A DNA stretch of 8,070 nucleotides from an uncultured Bacteroides sp. (GTDB taxonomy: Bacteria > Bacteroidota > Bacteroidia > Bacteroidales > Bacteroidaceae): contig CABMPP010000059.1 of the NCBI GenBank assembly GCA_902388495.1, forward strand, positions 1 through 8,070, written 5' to 3'. Positions 1 through 6,379 of this stretch are shown one piece after another; position 1 is the stretch's first letter; the number at the start of each line of letters is the position of its first letter. The position numbers and the translations under genes were made by a program. The notes under the pieces are model-generated. The model was not told where the DNA came from and did no database searches. It saw nothing but the letters and a program-made list of their open reading frames with translations.

Positions 1-22
1 TGTGCAAGTCCCTTCGGATGTG

Positions 23-80
23 AAACCCCTCCGCCCTACGGGCACCTCCCCTTTCAGGCGGAGGAATTTGAGATACTCCG
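23..80. repeat. GC-rich palindromic dispersed repeat, copy 1 (cut by or near left edge)
   Basis: The arms CCTCCGCC (28-35) and GGCGGAGG (57-64) are perfect inverted repeats, and a small GCCC-TAC-GGGC hairpin (33-43) sits inside them. The stretch from about 31 to 80 aligns well with the right arm of the 166-bp element at 5190-5355. Both share a GCCCTNCGGGCAC core, a pyrimidine-rich then purine-rich palindrome, and an AAT...GAGATA tail. It lies 20 to 75 bases past the cydB stop codon. It may help end the bd transcript, but no clear U-tract follows the stem. I infer a REP-like element of the kind scattered in Bacteroidetes intergenic regions. The left boundary cannot be set. Confidence 0.6.
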
Positions 81-100
81 TAAATTCCCATTTATCTAAA

Positions 101-1249
101 TCAATACGTATGTCCCCCTTCTTCCATCTCCTTCACATCAATCTTCCTATTATCGATGCTGCGCCATGCATAAAAGATGTACGCCAGCACAAACGGAACA
201 AGAATGGAAACGTATGCCATCGTCTTCAGCGTGAACTGGCTGGAGCAACTGTTGGCAAGCGTCAGGGAGCTTTGCAAATCGGTGGTAGAAGGATAATAAG
301 CCGTATTGTTATATCCGGCTACGAGCAGTAACGCAAGCACCGTCAGCACCGTGCCCACTCCTGCAAACCAGATCCCTTTATCGAATGCAGGCTTCCACAG
401 CGTACGAATAATTCCCCAAAGCACTGCCAGTACACCTACCAGGAACACAATCAACACTATCGGCATTTCGAGGAAATTCGTCAGATACTTGTAAGGCTCC
501 ATAAACACCTCTCCCGTCTCCGGGTTGACTGCAAAACCTTCGGCCACCAGCGTGCGGATAACGAATGCCAGGAAGAACACCAGGAACAGTCCCGTATTTC
601 CCCACAACGCACGACGGCACCGCTTCAGCAAATCCTCTTCATTGATATTATTGATGAAATAGAGCGAACCAAGGATACGCGCCAGGAAGAATACCGCCAG
701 TCCCAGCACTACATTCCAGGGATTGAGCAGTGCATCGAGTCCATGTCCCGCATTGCCCCACTGGCTGATGACCGGCATTGCCGCATCGGCTATATTGCCC
801 TTATTGATGTAAAAGTCCGACCCTGTGAAAAACGTAGCCACCGCTCCACCCAGCAGCACCGGACCTACCACCCCGTTTATCACCAAAAACGTGCGATACG
901 TCGTCTTGCCCAGCAGATTACCCGCCTTCGACTGGAACTCATAGCTCACAGCCTGCAGTACAAAGCTGAACAGGATAATCATCCACAACCAATAGGCCCC
1001 GCCAAAACTGGTGCTATAGAACAACGGGAACGAAGCAAAGAACGCCCCACCGAACGTGACGAGCGTAGTAAACGTAAACTCCCACTTCCGCCCCGTAGAG
1101 TTAATCATCATCTTCTTCTGCTCTTCCGTCTTGCCCAGGCAGAACAGCAGCGAATTACCTCCCTGCACAAACAGCAGGAATACCAGAATAGCCCCTAACA
1201 AGGAGACTACAAACCACCAATATTGTTGAAGAAAAGTATATGTGTTCAT
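101..1249 (-). CDS. cydB: Cytochrome bd quinol oxidase subunit II (CydB)
   Basis: This is the second integral-membrane subunit of the bd oxidase, which pairs with CydA to oxidise quinol and reduce O2 to water. In strict or nanaerobic gut Bacteroidales it serves low-level oxygen respiration and oxygen removal. The 382-residue length is normal for CydB. Several hydrophobic segments are visible, at about 11-35, 58-78, 87-103, 120-142, 178-198, 218-235, 262-282, 293-312 and 343-361. The KKMMINS stretch (46-52) and the GGAxFAxxPLFY stretch (67-78) match the E. coli family pattern. The DGFDxG motif of E. coli-like CydB is replaced by VQGGN (28-32), and the WDGN motif reads WEFT (56-59); I believe this is typical of the Bacteroidetes branch. 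The gene starts 43 bases after cydA in an AT-rich gap with no Shine-Dalgarno sequence. Several charged residues precede the C-terminal end. Confidence 0.95.
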   Translation of the reverse strand: MNTYTFLQQYWWFVVSLLGAILVFLLFVQGGNSLLFCLGKTEEQKKMMINSTGRKWEFTFTTLVTFGGAFFASFPLFYSTSFGGAYWLWMIILFSFVLQAVSYEFQSKAGNLLGKTTYRTFLVINGVVGPVLLGGAVATFFTGSDFYINKGNIADAAMPVISQWGNAGHGLDALLNPWNVVLGLAVFFLARILGSLYFINNINEEDLLKRCRRALWGNTGLFLVFFLAFVIRTLVAEGFAVNPETGEVFMEPYKYLTNFLEMPIVLIVFLVGVLAVLWGIIRTLWKPAFDKGIWFAGVGTVLTVLALLLVAGYNNTAYYPSTTDLQSSLTLANSCSSQFTLKTMAYVSILVPFVLAYIFYAWRSIDNRKIDVKEMEEGGHTY

Positions 1250-1292
1250 AATTGTATATATTATATAATGTGAGATTGTAAAAGGCTGATCA

Positions 1293-2840
1293 CTATTTCT
1301 CCGGTCCTTTCTTTATCGCCTTCAGCATAATCCCCACCTCGGCTATCAGCATGATGGTGAAGAGCACGAGGAAGATGAAGAACGTTGTTTGCACGGAACT
1401 GACATCCAGTTTAGAGATGGCAGCGCTTGTAGGCAACATATCTTGTATGGCCCACGGCTGGCGGCCGCATTCTGCAACCACCCAGCCGGCCTGCCCGGCA
1501 AGATAACCCAGCGGAATGGTCAGCATAGCCACCCAATGCATCCAGCGCATCTGCGACAAATCCTTCTTATAGACCAGGAATAGCAGCACGATGAAGAAGA
1601 GAATAAAATATCCTCCCAGGATTACCATCACACGGAACATATAAAACGTAAGCGGCACGTTCGGTACCAACTCATTTACATCTTTAATATAACCGTAGCC
1701 GAAGTAAGCCACATTATCTTTCAACACTTTGGCAGCCACCTCTGCATCTGCACTGTTTCCGGCAGCCTTGGCAGCACGGTAGGCGGCAAATGCAGCAATA
1801 GCAGTCTTGCCGCGCTCTATCTTCTCTTCTGCCGAGAGGGCCGTGGTGCCGTCCTTCAACGGATAGCCGCCCTGCAGCAGATTGTTGATGCCCGGAACGA
1901 AAGCATCCACCTTGCGCTCTGCCAGTAACGAAAGCATCTTCGGAATCTCTACCCGGAAGAGGAACGGGTTGACTCCATCCTGAGGTGTCTTCTTGTCCGG
2001 ATTCAGTATACCGAAAGCCACCAGCCCGGCACCTTGCTGTCCTTCATAATAGCCTTCCATAGCAGCCAACTTCATAGGCTGCTTCTGTGCCACCTGATAG
2101 CCCGAACCGTCGCCCGTCCAAGCAGACAACACGGCAGCACACAGACCTACCCACGCAGCAATCTTAATACTTGCCACGGCAAACTTCTTGTCGCGCTTCT
2201 TCCACAAATACCAGCAACTTACGCCTACCACGAACACTGCCGCCAGCACCCAGCCGGACAATATGCTATGGAAGAACTTGTTGACCGCCATCGGCGAAGT
2301 AGCCACCGCCCAGAAGTCCACCATCTCGTTACGCGCCGTATCAGGGTTGAACTCCATGCCTACCGGGTTCTGCATCCACGCATTGGCAACAAGAATCCAC
2401 CAGGCCGAAATTGTAGCACCCAGCCCCGTAAGCCAGGTGGAAGCCAGATGAAAGCGCTTGCTCACCTTCTCCCAACCGAAGAACATGACTGCGATGAACG
2501 TAGCCTCCATAAAGAACGCCAAGATGCCTTCGATAGCAAGCGGTGCACCGAAGATGTCGCCCACAAACCAGCTGTAGTTACTCCAGTTCGTACCGAATTC
2601 AAACTCCAGAATCAGTCCCGTGGCCACGCCTACGGCAAAGTTGATACCGAAGATTTTCATCCAGAACTTGGCAGTACGTTTCCAGAATTCGTCGCCCGTA
2701 CGGTAGTACGCTGTTTCCATGATACCCATAATAACCGCCAGTCCCAGGGTGAGCGGTACAAAAATCCAGTGATAGATAGCAGTCAAGGCAAATTGTGCTC
2801 TCGACCAGTCAATGAGGGAAGTGTCAATGTTTTCAAGCAT
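1293..2840 (-). CDS. cydA: Cytochrome bd quinol oxidase subunit I (CydA)
   Basis: This is the catalytic subunit, carrying hemes b558, b595 and d and the quinol site. Residues equivalent to the E. coli ligands are all present. H24 (in LTAIYHW) matches H19, H191 (KFFHS) matches H186, M405 (FRVMV) matches M393, and E104 and E112 (IEGILAFFMEATF) match E99 and E107. E457 in the WVVAECGRQPW signature matches E445. The quinol-binding loop carries K257 and E262 (PMKLAAMEG), equivalent to K252 and E257. At 515 residues, with roughly 150 residues between the fifth and sixth membrane segments, it looks like a long-Q-loop enzyme like that of E. coli, not the short Bacillus form. The start at 2840 gives the expected N-terminus. 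The gene lies 31 bases after the DUF4492 gene and 43 before cydB, so all three are probably one transcript. Confidence 0.97.
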   Translation of the reverse strand: MLENIDTSLIDWSRAQFALTAIYHWIFVPLTLGLAVIMGIMETAYYRTGDEFWKRTAKFWMKIFGINFAVGVATGLILEFEFGTNWSNYSWFVGDIFGAPLAIEGILAFFMEATFIAVMFFGWEKVSKRFHLASTWLTGLGATISAWWILVANAWMQNPVGMEFNPDTARNEMVDFWAVATSPMAVNKFFHSILSGWVLAAVFVVGVSCWYLWKKRDKKFAVASIKIAAWVGLCAAVLSAWTGDGSGYQVAQKQPMKLAAMEGYYEGQQGAGLVAFGILNPDKKTPQDGVNPFLFRVEIPKMLSLLAERKVDAFVPGINNLLQGGYPLKDGTTALSAEEKIERGKTAIAAFAAYRAAKAAGNSADAEVAAKVLKDNVAYFGYGYIKDVNELVPNVPLTFYMFRVMVILGGYFILFFIVLLFLVYKKDLSQMRWMHWVAMLTIPLGYLAGQAGWVVAECGRQPWAIQDMLPTSAAISKLDVSSVQTTFFIFLVLFTIMLIAEVGIMLKAIKKGPEK

Positions 2841-2871
2841 AAGAGTAGAGTTAATTATAAGTTATGAGTTA

Positions 2872-3108
2872 TTAATTACGAGGGGAGGCATCATCGGAAG
2901 CTCTGATAATCAGTTCCCGGCTGACGTAGTCTTCTTTGTCATCGCCCACAGCGGGGGAATTCAGGAAATTGGGGAAGAAGAAAAGACGGAGGATAAAGAA
3001 CATGATGAATAGCTTCACCAAAATGATAAGCCACAAAGTACGCCCGATCGTCATACTCCGAAAGCCTTCCAAATAGAAACGCCCGATGTTTATCACAGTC
3101 TGCTTCAT
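2872..3108 (-). CDS. DUF4492 small membrane protein upstream of cydA
   Basis: This 78-residue protein has one strong hydrophobic helix (about residues 24-46) preceded by a conserved-looking FYLEGFRSMTIGRTLW stretch (11-26) and ending with an FFFPNFL motif (43-49). A charged tail rich in Asp, Glu and Arg follows. The pattern matches DUF4492, a family I know mainly as the gene just upstream of cydA in Bacteroidetes. It is the first gene after the promoter and lies 31 bases before cydA, so co-expression with the oxidase is likely. By position and size it may be an accessory or assembly subunit, comparable in role but not in sequence to CydX of E. coli. That role is inference. The start at 3108 lies about 18-20 bases from the predicted transcription start. 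Confidence 0.9.
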   Translation of the reverse strand: MKQTVINIGRFYLEGFRSMTIGRTLWLIILVKLFIMFFILRLFFFPNFLNSPAVGDDKEDYVSRELIIRASDDASPRN

Positions 3109-3132
3109 GCCGGCAATAATTTATAATGATTA

Positions 3133-3164
3133 CAAATATAAAACACTTTTATATAAAGAACAAA
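3133..3164 (-). promoter_or_regulatory. Promoter of the DUF4492-cydA-cydB operon
   Basis: Read on the reverse strand, TTTG (3164-3161) is followed by a 20-base spacer and TATATTTG (3140-3133). This is an exact match to the Bacteroides sigma-ABfr consensus: TTTG at -33 and TAnnTTTG at -7, with about 19-21 bases between. Transcription would start near 3127, giving a leader of about 20 bases before the DUF4492 start codon. No operator was seen around it. Confidence 0.8.
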
Positions 3165-3216
3165 TAAAAGACGAAAAAGTTGAAGAAAGAGACACCTTCT
3201 TTTATACCCGAAGGAA

Positions 3217-3247
3217 GTTGCAATCCGGCAGGAAACCATTATCTTTG
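3217..3247 (+). promoter_or_regulatory. Candidate distal promoter P1 of the AAA-ATPase/nuclease gene
   Basis: GTTG (3217-3220), a 19-base spacer and TATCTTTG (3240-3247) fit the Bacteroides -33/-7 pattern. The -7 box sits in a 12-mer, CATTATCTTTGC (3237-3248), that occurs again 82 bases downstream. A transcript from here would have a leader of about 105 bases and would include the palindrome at 3282-3301. Confidence 0.5.
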
Positions 3248-3281
3248 CCTCAAAGCGAAAATAAGCTGCACCTCAGCATAA

Positions 3282-3301
3282 AAAATGAACAAGTTCATTT
3301 T
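3282..3301. promoter_or_regulatory. Perfect 20-bp palindrome, candidate operator
   Basis: The arms AAAATGAAC (3282-3290) and GTTCATTTT (3293-3301) are perfectly complementary around a 2-base centre. The size and dyad symmetry suit a dimeric repressor such as a TetR-type protein. The site lies between the two promoter-like motifs and touches the expected -33 position of the proximal one, so a bound protein could block P2 and stop P1 transcripts. No regulator gene is adjacent. An RNA hairpin is also possible, but it would be AT-rich and weak. Confidence 0.45.
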
Positions 3302-3329
3302 ATTCTGCACTCGGTTTGCATTATCTTTG
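3298..3329 (+). promoter_or_regulatory. Candidate proximal promoter P2 of the AAA-ATPase/nuclease gene
   Basis: TATCTTTG (3322-3329) is an exact TAnnTTTG -7 box. At 20 bases upstream stands TTTT (3298-3301), a weaker match to TTTG. Transcription would start near 3336, leaving about 26 bases to the start codon at 3362, a normal Bacteroides leader length. This position favours P2 as the main promoter and supports the choice of 3362 as the start. Confidence 0.6.
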
Positions 3330-3361
3330 CAGATACGTTGTACTTTAAAAGCAATAGCCTT

Positions 3362-5080
3362 ATGATAACAACTCTCACCATTCCCTATGCCGTGGCAAAC
3401 TTCGCAGAAATGCGCGAACGCGGGTTTTACTATGTGGATAAGACTCAATTCATCCCTTCTTTAGAACATTATAACGCCCCCGTCTTCCTGCGTCCCCGCC
3501 GTTTTGGCAAGAGTCTGCTGGTGTCCACGCTGGCACATTACTACGACCGCAGCAAGGCCTCCCGCTTCGAGGAACTTTTCAGTGGCACGTACATCGGGGA
3601 AAATCCTACAGCGGAGCACAACCAATACATGGTTGTCCGCTACGACTTCTCCAAGATGGTGATGAGCGACACGATGGAAGGGCTGGAAGAGAACTTCAAC
3701 ATATTGAACTGCGGCCCCGTAGAAATCATGGTGGAACATAATCGTGACCTCTTCGGCGACTTCCGGTTCAGCACCCGAGGCAATGCCATACAGATGCTGG
3801 AAGAAACTCTTAGTTACGCCCAGCAACACGGCTTACCCAAAGTCTATATCCTTATCGACGAGTACGACAACTTCACCAACCAACTACTCACCGCCTACAA
3901 AGACCCGCTGTACGAGAACGTCACTACCGGCGAAAGTTTCCTGCGTACCTTCTTCAAGGTCATCAAGGCAGGCATCGGCGAAGGTTCCATCCGCACCTGC
4001 TTCTGCACCGGCGTGCTGCCCGTGACGATGGACGACCTGACCAGTGGCTACAACATAGCCGAGATCCTCACCCTGAAACCCGAATTCACCGAAATGCTGG
4101 GCTTCAACCATGACGAAGCAGCAGAATACCTGCGCTACGTCATCCGCAAATATGGCAACAACGAAGACCGCTTCGATGAGCTATGGCAACTCATCGTGAA
4201 CAATTACGACGGCTACCGCTTCTTGCCCAATGCCCGCCCGCTGTTCAACTCCACTATACTGACGTATTTTTTCAAGAACTTTGCCGAGCTGAAAGGCGGC
4301 ATCCCCGACGAGATGGTGGACGAGAACCTCCGCACCGACATCAATTGGATCCGTCGGCTCACCATCACGCTGGAAAATGCCCGTGGGATGCTGGACGCGC
4401 TGGTGATAGACGATGAACTTATCTACTCGCAGCCCGACCTGCGCAGCAAGTTTAACAAGCAGAAGTTTTTCGAGCCGAAGTTCTATCCCATCAGCCTCTA
4501 CTACCTGGGGATGACGACGCTAAGGAATGCCTACAAGATGACACTGCCCAACCTGACCGCCCGCAGCATCTACATGGACTACTACAACGACCTGAACCAG
4601 ATAAGCAGTGACGCCCGTCGCTTCGTACCCGTCTACGAACACTACGTCTACGGTGACCGACAGTTGGAACCGCTTGTCGAGAATTACTTCAAGGAATACC
4701 TCGGCCAGTTCCCTGCCCAGGTGTTCGACAAGCTGAACGAGAACTTCATCCGCTGCTCCTTCTACGAGGTGTTGAGCCGCTATCTGAGCCAGTGCTATAC
4801 TTTCGCCGTAGAGCAGAACCTGCCCGGCGGACGGGCGGACCTGGTGATGAACGGCATTCCCGGTACAGCGTTTCACAACGATTGCCGCATCGTGGAATTT
4901 AAATACTTCAAAGCTAAAGAAGCTGCTGTGGTGAAAGCACTGACCGAGGCCCGAGCCGAAGACGTGGCGCAAGTGAAAGGCTATGCCGAAGGATTCGGCC
5001 GCCAATTCCCCAAGTACCGGATACGTACCTATGTGGTGTATATTGCTGCCGGAAAACAGTGCAGGGTGTACGAAGTATAA
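3362..5080 (+). CDS. AAA-ATPase-like protein with C-terminal PD-(D/E)XK nuclease domain
   Basis: The 572-residue product matches the 'predicted AAA-ATPase plus DUF1703' family common in many copies in Bacteroidales. The N-terminal FYYVDKTQFI motif (22-31) is followed by a compact Walker A, RPRRFGKS (44-51), lacking the usual GxxxxGK spacing. The Walker B is VYILIDEYD (161-169), with D166 and E167. A sensor-like CFCTGVLPVT strand follows at 213-222. The C-terminal part carries a PD-(D/E)XK signature: D493 in GRADLV and E512-x-K514 in EFKY, with a following Q537-containing helix. The protein is likely cytoplasmic, with no signal peptide or membrane segment. The family's role is unsettled. Its members are often discussed with mobile or defence functions, and no partner gene is visible here. 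The frame is open back to 3086, but the family begins at residues like MITTLTIPYAVANF, and both candidate promoters lie inside that extension. Confidence 0.88.
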   Translation: MITTLTIPYAVANFAEMRERGFYYVDKTQFIPSLEHYNAPVFLRPRRFGKSLLVSTLAHYYDRSKASRFEELFSGTYIGENPTAEHNQYMVVRYDFSKMVMSDTMEGLEENFNILNCGPVEIMVEHNRDLFGDFRFSTRGNAIQMLEETLSYAQQHGLPKVYILIDEYDNFTNQLLTAYKDPLYENVTTGESFLRTFFKVIKAGIGEGSIRTCFCTGVLPVTMDDLTSGYNIAEILTLKPEFTEMLGFNHDEAAEYLRYVIRKYGNNEDRFDELWQLIVNNYDGYRFLPNARPLFNSTILTYFFKNFAELKGGIPDEMVDENLRTDINWIRRLTITLENARGMLDALVIDDELIYSQPDLRSKFNKQKFFEPKFYPISLYYLGMTTLRNAYKMTLPNLTARSIYMDYYNDLNQISSDARRFVPVYEHYVYGDRQLEPLVENYFKEYLGQFPAQVFDKLNENFIRCSFYEVLSRYLSQCYTFAVEQNLPGGRADLVMNGIPGTAFHNDCRIVEFKYFKAKEAAVVKALTEARAEDVAQVKGYAEGFGRQFPKYRIRTYVVYIAAGKQCRVYEV

Positions 5081-5173
5081 AGGAAAGGATGCCTACCCTG
5101 GTAAAGGAAAGGTGCCTTCCTCGGTAAGGGAAGGACGTATACCCTGGTAAGGGAAGGATGCCTACCCTGGTAA
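5081..5173. repeat. Four tandem 23-24 bp repeats right after the nuclease gene
   Basis: The units run 5081-5104, 5105-5127, 5128-5150 and 5151-5173, with a consensus near RGGAAGGATGCCTACCCTGG followed by TAA. Units 1, 3 and 4 each contain the small dyad TACC-CT-GGTA; unit 2 is the most diverged. The array begins at the base after the stop codon of the AAA-ATPase gene and stops 16 bases before the long inverted repeat. There are no spacers, so it is not a CRISPR array. It could be a slippage-grown minisatellite, a set of protein-binding sites or a 3'-UTR element. Confidence 0.8.
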
Positions 5174-5189
5174 GGAGAAAATGTGAATG

Positions 5190-5355
5190 AGACTATCTCA
5201 ATTCTCCTCCTCCTAGGAGGAGGAGTACCCCAACGGGGGGAGGTGGTAGGTGAAGAAAGAAACCTTTGAAAATATGATTTTTCTGTATTATGCCCTCTAC
5301 CACCCCGCCCTTCGGGCACCCCTCCTCCCAAGAGGAGGGGAATGGGAGATAGTCT
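5190..5355. repeat. 166-bp nested inverted-repeat (REP/MITE-like) element
   Basis: The ends AGACTATCTC (5190-5199) and GAGATAGTCT (5346-5355) are perfect inverted repeats. Inside lie a perfect 22-bp palindrome centred on CTAG (5204-5225), a CCCC-AAC-GGGG mini-hairpin (5228-5238) and a GGTGGTAG/CTACCACC pair (5242-5249 and 5297-5304). Further in are GCCC-TTC-GGGC (5307-5317) and CCCCTCCTC/GAGGAGGGG (5319-5340). The whole can fold as one long imperfect hairpin with an AT-rich centre (about 5251-5296). It lies between two convergent genes and may act as a two-way transcription barrier, although no U-tract follows. No clear target-site duplication was seen. Its right arm resembles the repeat at 23-80. 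Confidence 0.8.
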
Positions 5356-5393
5356 ACATATCATTACGGCGTCATTTCGAGTGATTCCCGGTG

Positions 5394-6212
5394 TTATCCC
5401 AATGGATTTTCGCTTTGATCGCCGTCGGAACCGCTACCACCGCCTTGACTACCACCGCCTTGACTGCCACCGCCTGCAGGAGCAGTACCGATATAGATAG
5501 TCTTCTCTACACTGCGCGGAGACTTCAGCAGATTTTTGCCGGTACCGGCATACTGCGTAGTCAGTTTCAAGGTATACGTACCGTTGCTGAGATCGGCAGG
5601 GATGATAAAGATTACTTCCGAAGGATTGTTCTTCACAAAGAGGTCTTCCGTAATCTTGGTGACGGCGCCACTTTCCGAAGTCAGCGTGATACCTACGCTT
5701 GGATCCCCACCCACGTTCTTCAGCTTGCTGCCCTTCAAAGTGAAGGCGCGGCCTGCCGTGGCGCTGGCATCCGTGGCACGGGTCGAGGCATCCGTTACGC
5801 CGCCGATGTACATCGCTGCACCTTTCTCACCGATAATATTGACCGTGGTCTTCTTGATGGCTTCGCGCAAGTCGGCACCCATGTTGAAGTTCACCACGAT
5901 GGAGTTCTTCGATGCATCCCATGCGGAACCTTCGATGACGCCGCGGAAGCTGGTACTGGCGTAGTACAGCCCGGCATTGACGGAATAACCGCTCATCAGC
6001 AGGCGCTGCACCACGCGCTTCTCCAGGTCGTGGACGTGCCGGATGGTTTCTTCGCGAAGGCCGGAGTCTTCGGCTTTCATCTCGGCGATGATACGCGCTT
6101 CGTCGGCAGTGCCGATGGAGACGGGGACAAGGATCATATCTTCCTTGTTGTCAACGGTCACGGTGTTGTCCGCCAGTTGGCCGTTGATTTGATAATGGAT
6201 TTCTTCTGCCAT
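5394..6212 (-). CDS. HU-like DNA-binding domain protein with DUF4469 Ig-like domain
   Basis: The 272-residue product fits a Bacteroidales family with an N-terminal HU-like domain (about 1-125) and a DUF4469 Ig-like domain (about 130-242). The helix-rich EETIRHVHDLEKRVVQRLL stretch (54-72) and the following strands are typical of the HU-like part. LKGSKLKNVGGDPSVGITL (159-177) and NGTYTLKLTTQYAGTGK (210-226) are typical of the second domain. No signal peptide is visible, so the protein is probably cytoplasmic and may bind DNA, although direct proof for this family is thin. The C-terminus is a Gly/Ser/Gln repeat (247-261) then an acidic SDGDQSENPLG end. It lies 186 bases downstream of the fimbrillin-like gene on the same strand, beyond a strong terminator. 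No good TAnnTTTG box was seen in the gap, so its promoter is unclear. Confidence 0.85.
   Translation of the reverse strand: MAEEIHYQINGQLADNTVTVDNKEDMILVPVSIGTADEARIIAEMKAEDSGLREETIRHVHDLEKRVVQRLLMSGYSVNAGLYYASTSFRGVIEGSAWDASKNSIVVNFNMGADLREAIKKTTVNIIGEKGAAMYIGGVTDASTRATDASATAGRAFTLKGSKLKNVGGDPSVGITLTSESGAVTKITEDLFVKNNPSEVIFIIPADLSNGTYTLKLTTQYAGTGKNLLKSPRSVEKTIYIGTAPAGGGSQGGGSQGGGSGSDGDQSENPLG
5435..5479 (-). repeat. 15-bp coding tandem repeat (GGGSQ units)
   Basis: Two exact 15-bp copies (5435-5449 and 5450-5464) and a third, imperfect one (5465-5479) encode the GGGSQ-GGGSQ-GGGS-like tail of the DUF4469 protein. The repeat keeps frame, so copy-number changes by slippage would only lengthen or shorten a flexible linker. 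Confidence 0.8.
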
Positions 6213-6249
6213 TGTCTTTAAGTTTAAATGGTTAATTAAAATGAGTTAT

Positions 6250-6311
6250 AAAAAAAGCCCCGCTCTCCTCTGTCGGGCCAGGCGATGCTGACGGACGGGG
6301 AGAGCAGGGCG
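6250..6311 (-). terminator. Intrinsic terminator of the fimbrillin-like gene
   Basis: Read on the reverse strand, GCCCTGCTCTCC (6311-6300) pairs with GGAGAGCGGGGC (6269-6258) in a 12-bp stem with one G-U pair. It is followed at once by eight T (6257-6250). The loop of about 30 bases has little clear inner pairing. It lies 87 bases past the fimbrillin-like stop codon and 38 bases before the DUF4469 start, so it should largely separate the two genes. Confidence 0.88.
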
Positions 6312-6331
6312 GGGAAATTCTATGTTTTGAC

Positions 6332-6346
6332 CCCGCAAAGCGGGGG
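6332..6346. other. GC-rich hairpin in the fimbrillin-like 3' region
   Basis: CCCCGC (6332-6337) and GCGGGG (6341-6346) form a perfect 6-bp stem with a 3-base loop. No T-run follows on either strand, so it is not a classical terminator. It may stabilise the 3' end of the transcript or extrude as a cruciform. Confidence 0.55.
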
Positions 6347-6379
6347 GAAGGTTTTCTCAAATAATTGAAAGAGTTAAGC

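Noticed and set aside
743..1198. Forward frame opposite cydB
   Set aside because: Arg/Gln/His-rich shadow with no motif, lying fully inside cydB.
2034..2867. Forward frame (277 codons) opposite cydA
   Set aside because: The product is rich in His, Arg and Pro with no family resemblance, typical of an antisense shadow; cydA on the other strand is certain.
3086..3361. In-frame N-terminal extension of the AAA-ATPase/nuclease protein from an ATG at 3086
   Set aside because: It would overlap the start of the divergent DUF4492 gene and span both candidate promoters. The extra 92 residues are low-complexity, Lys- and Leu-rich and look untranslated, while the family pattern starts at 3362.
5081..5173. 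CRISPR-like array
   Set aside because: The 23-24 bp units are directly adjacent with no spacers and no cas genes are nearby.
5190..5355. Inverted-repeat element as a conventional intrinsic terminator
   Set aside because: The folding potential is high but neither side is followed by a T-tract; a termination role is possible but not supported as a classical terminator.
5029..5364. Reverse frame covering the tandem and inverted repeats
   Set aside because: It is built only of the repeats (QGRHP and RRRRIE-like stretches) and the antisense end of the nuclease gene, with no sign of selection as protein.
5391..6221. Long forward frame (276 codons) opposite the DUF4469 gene
   Set aside because: The reverse frame has clear family features, while the forward product has no recognisable motif and simply mirrors the codon bias of the real gene.
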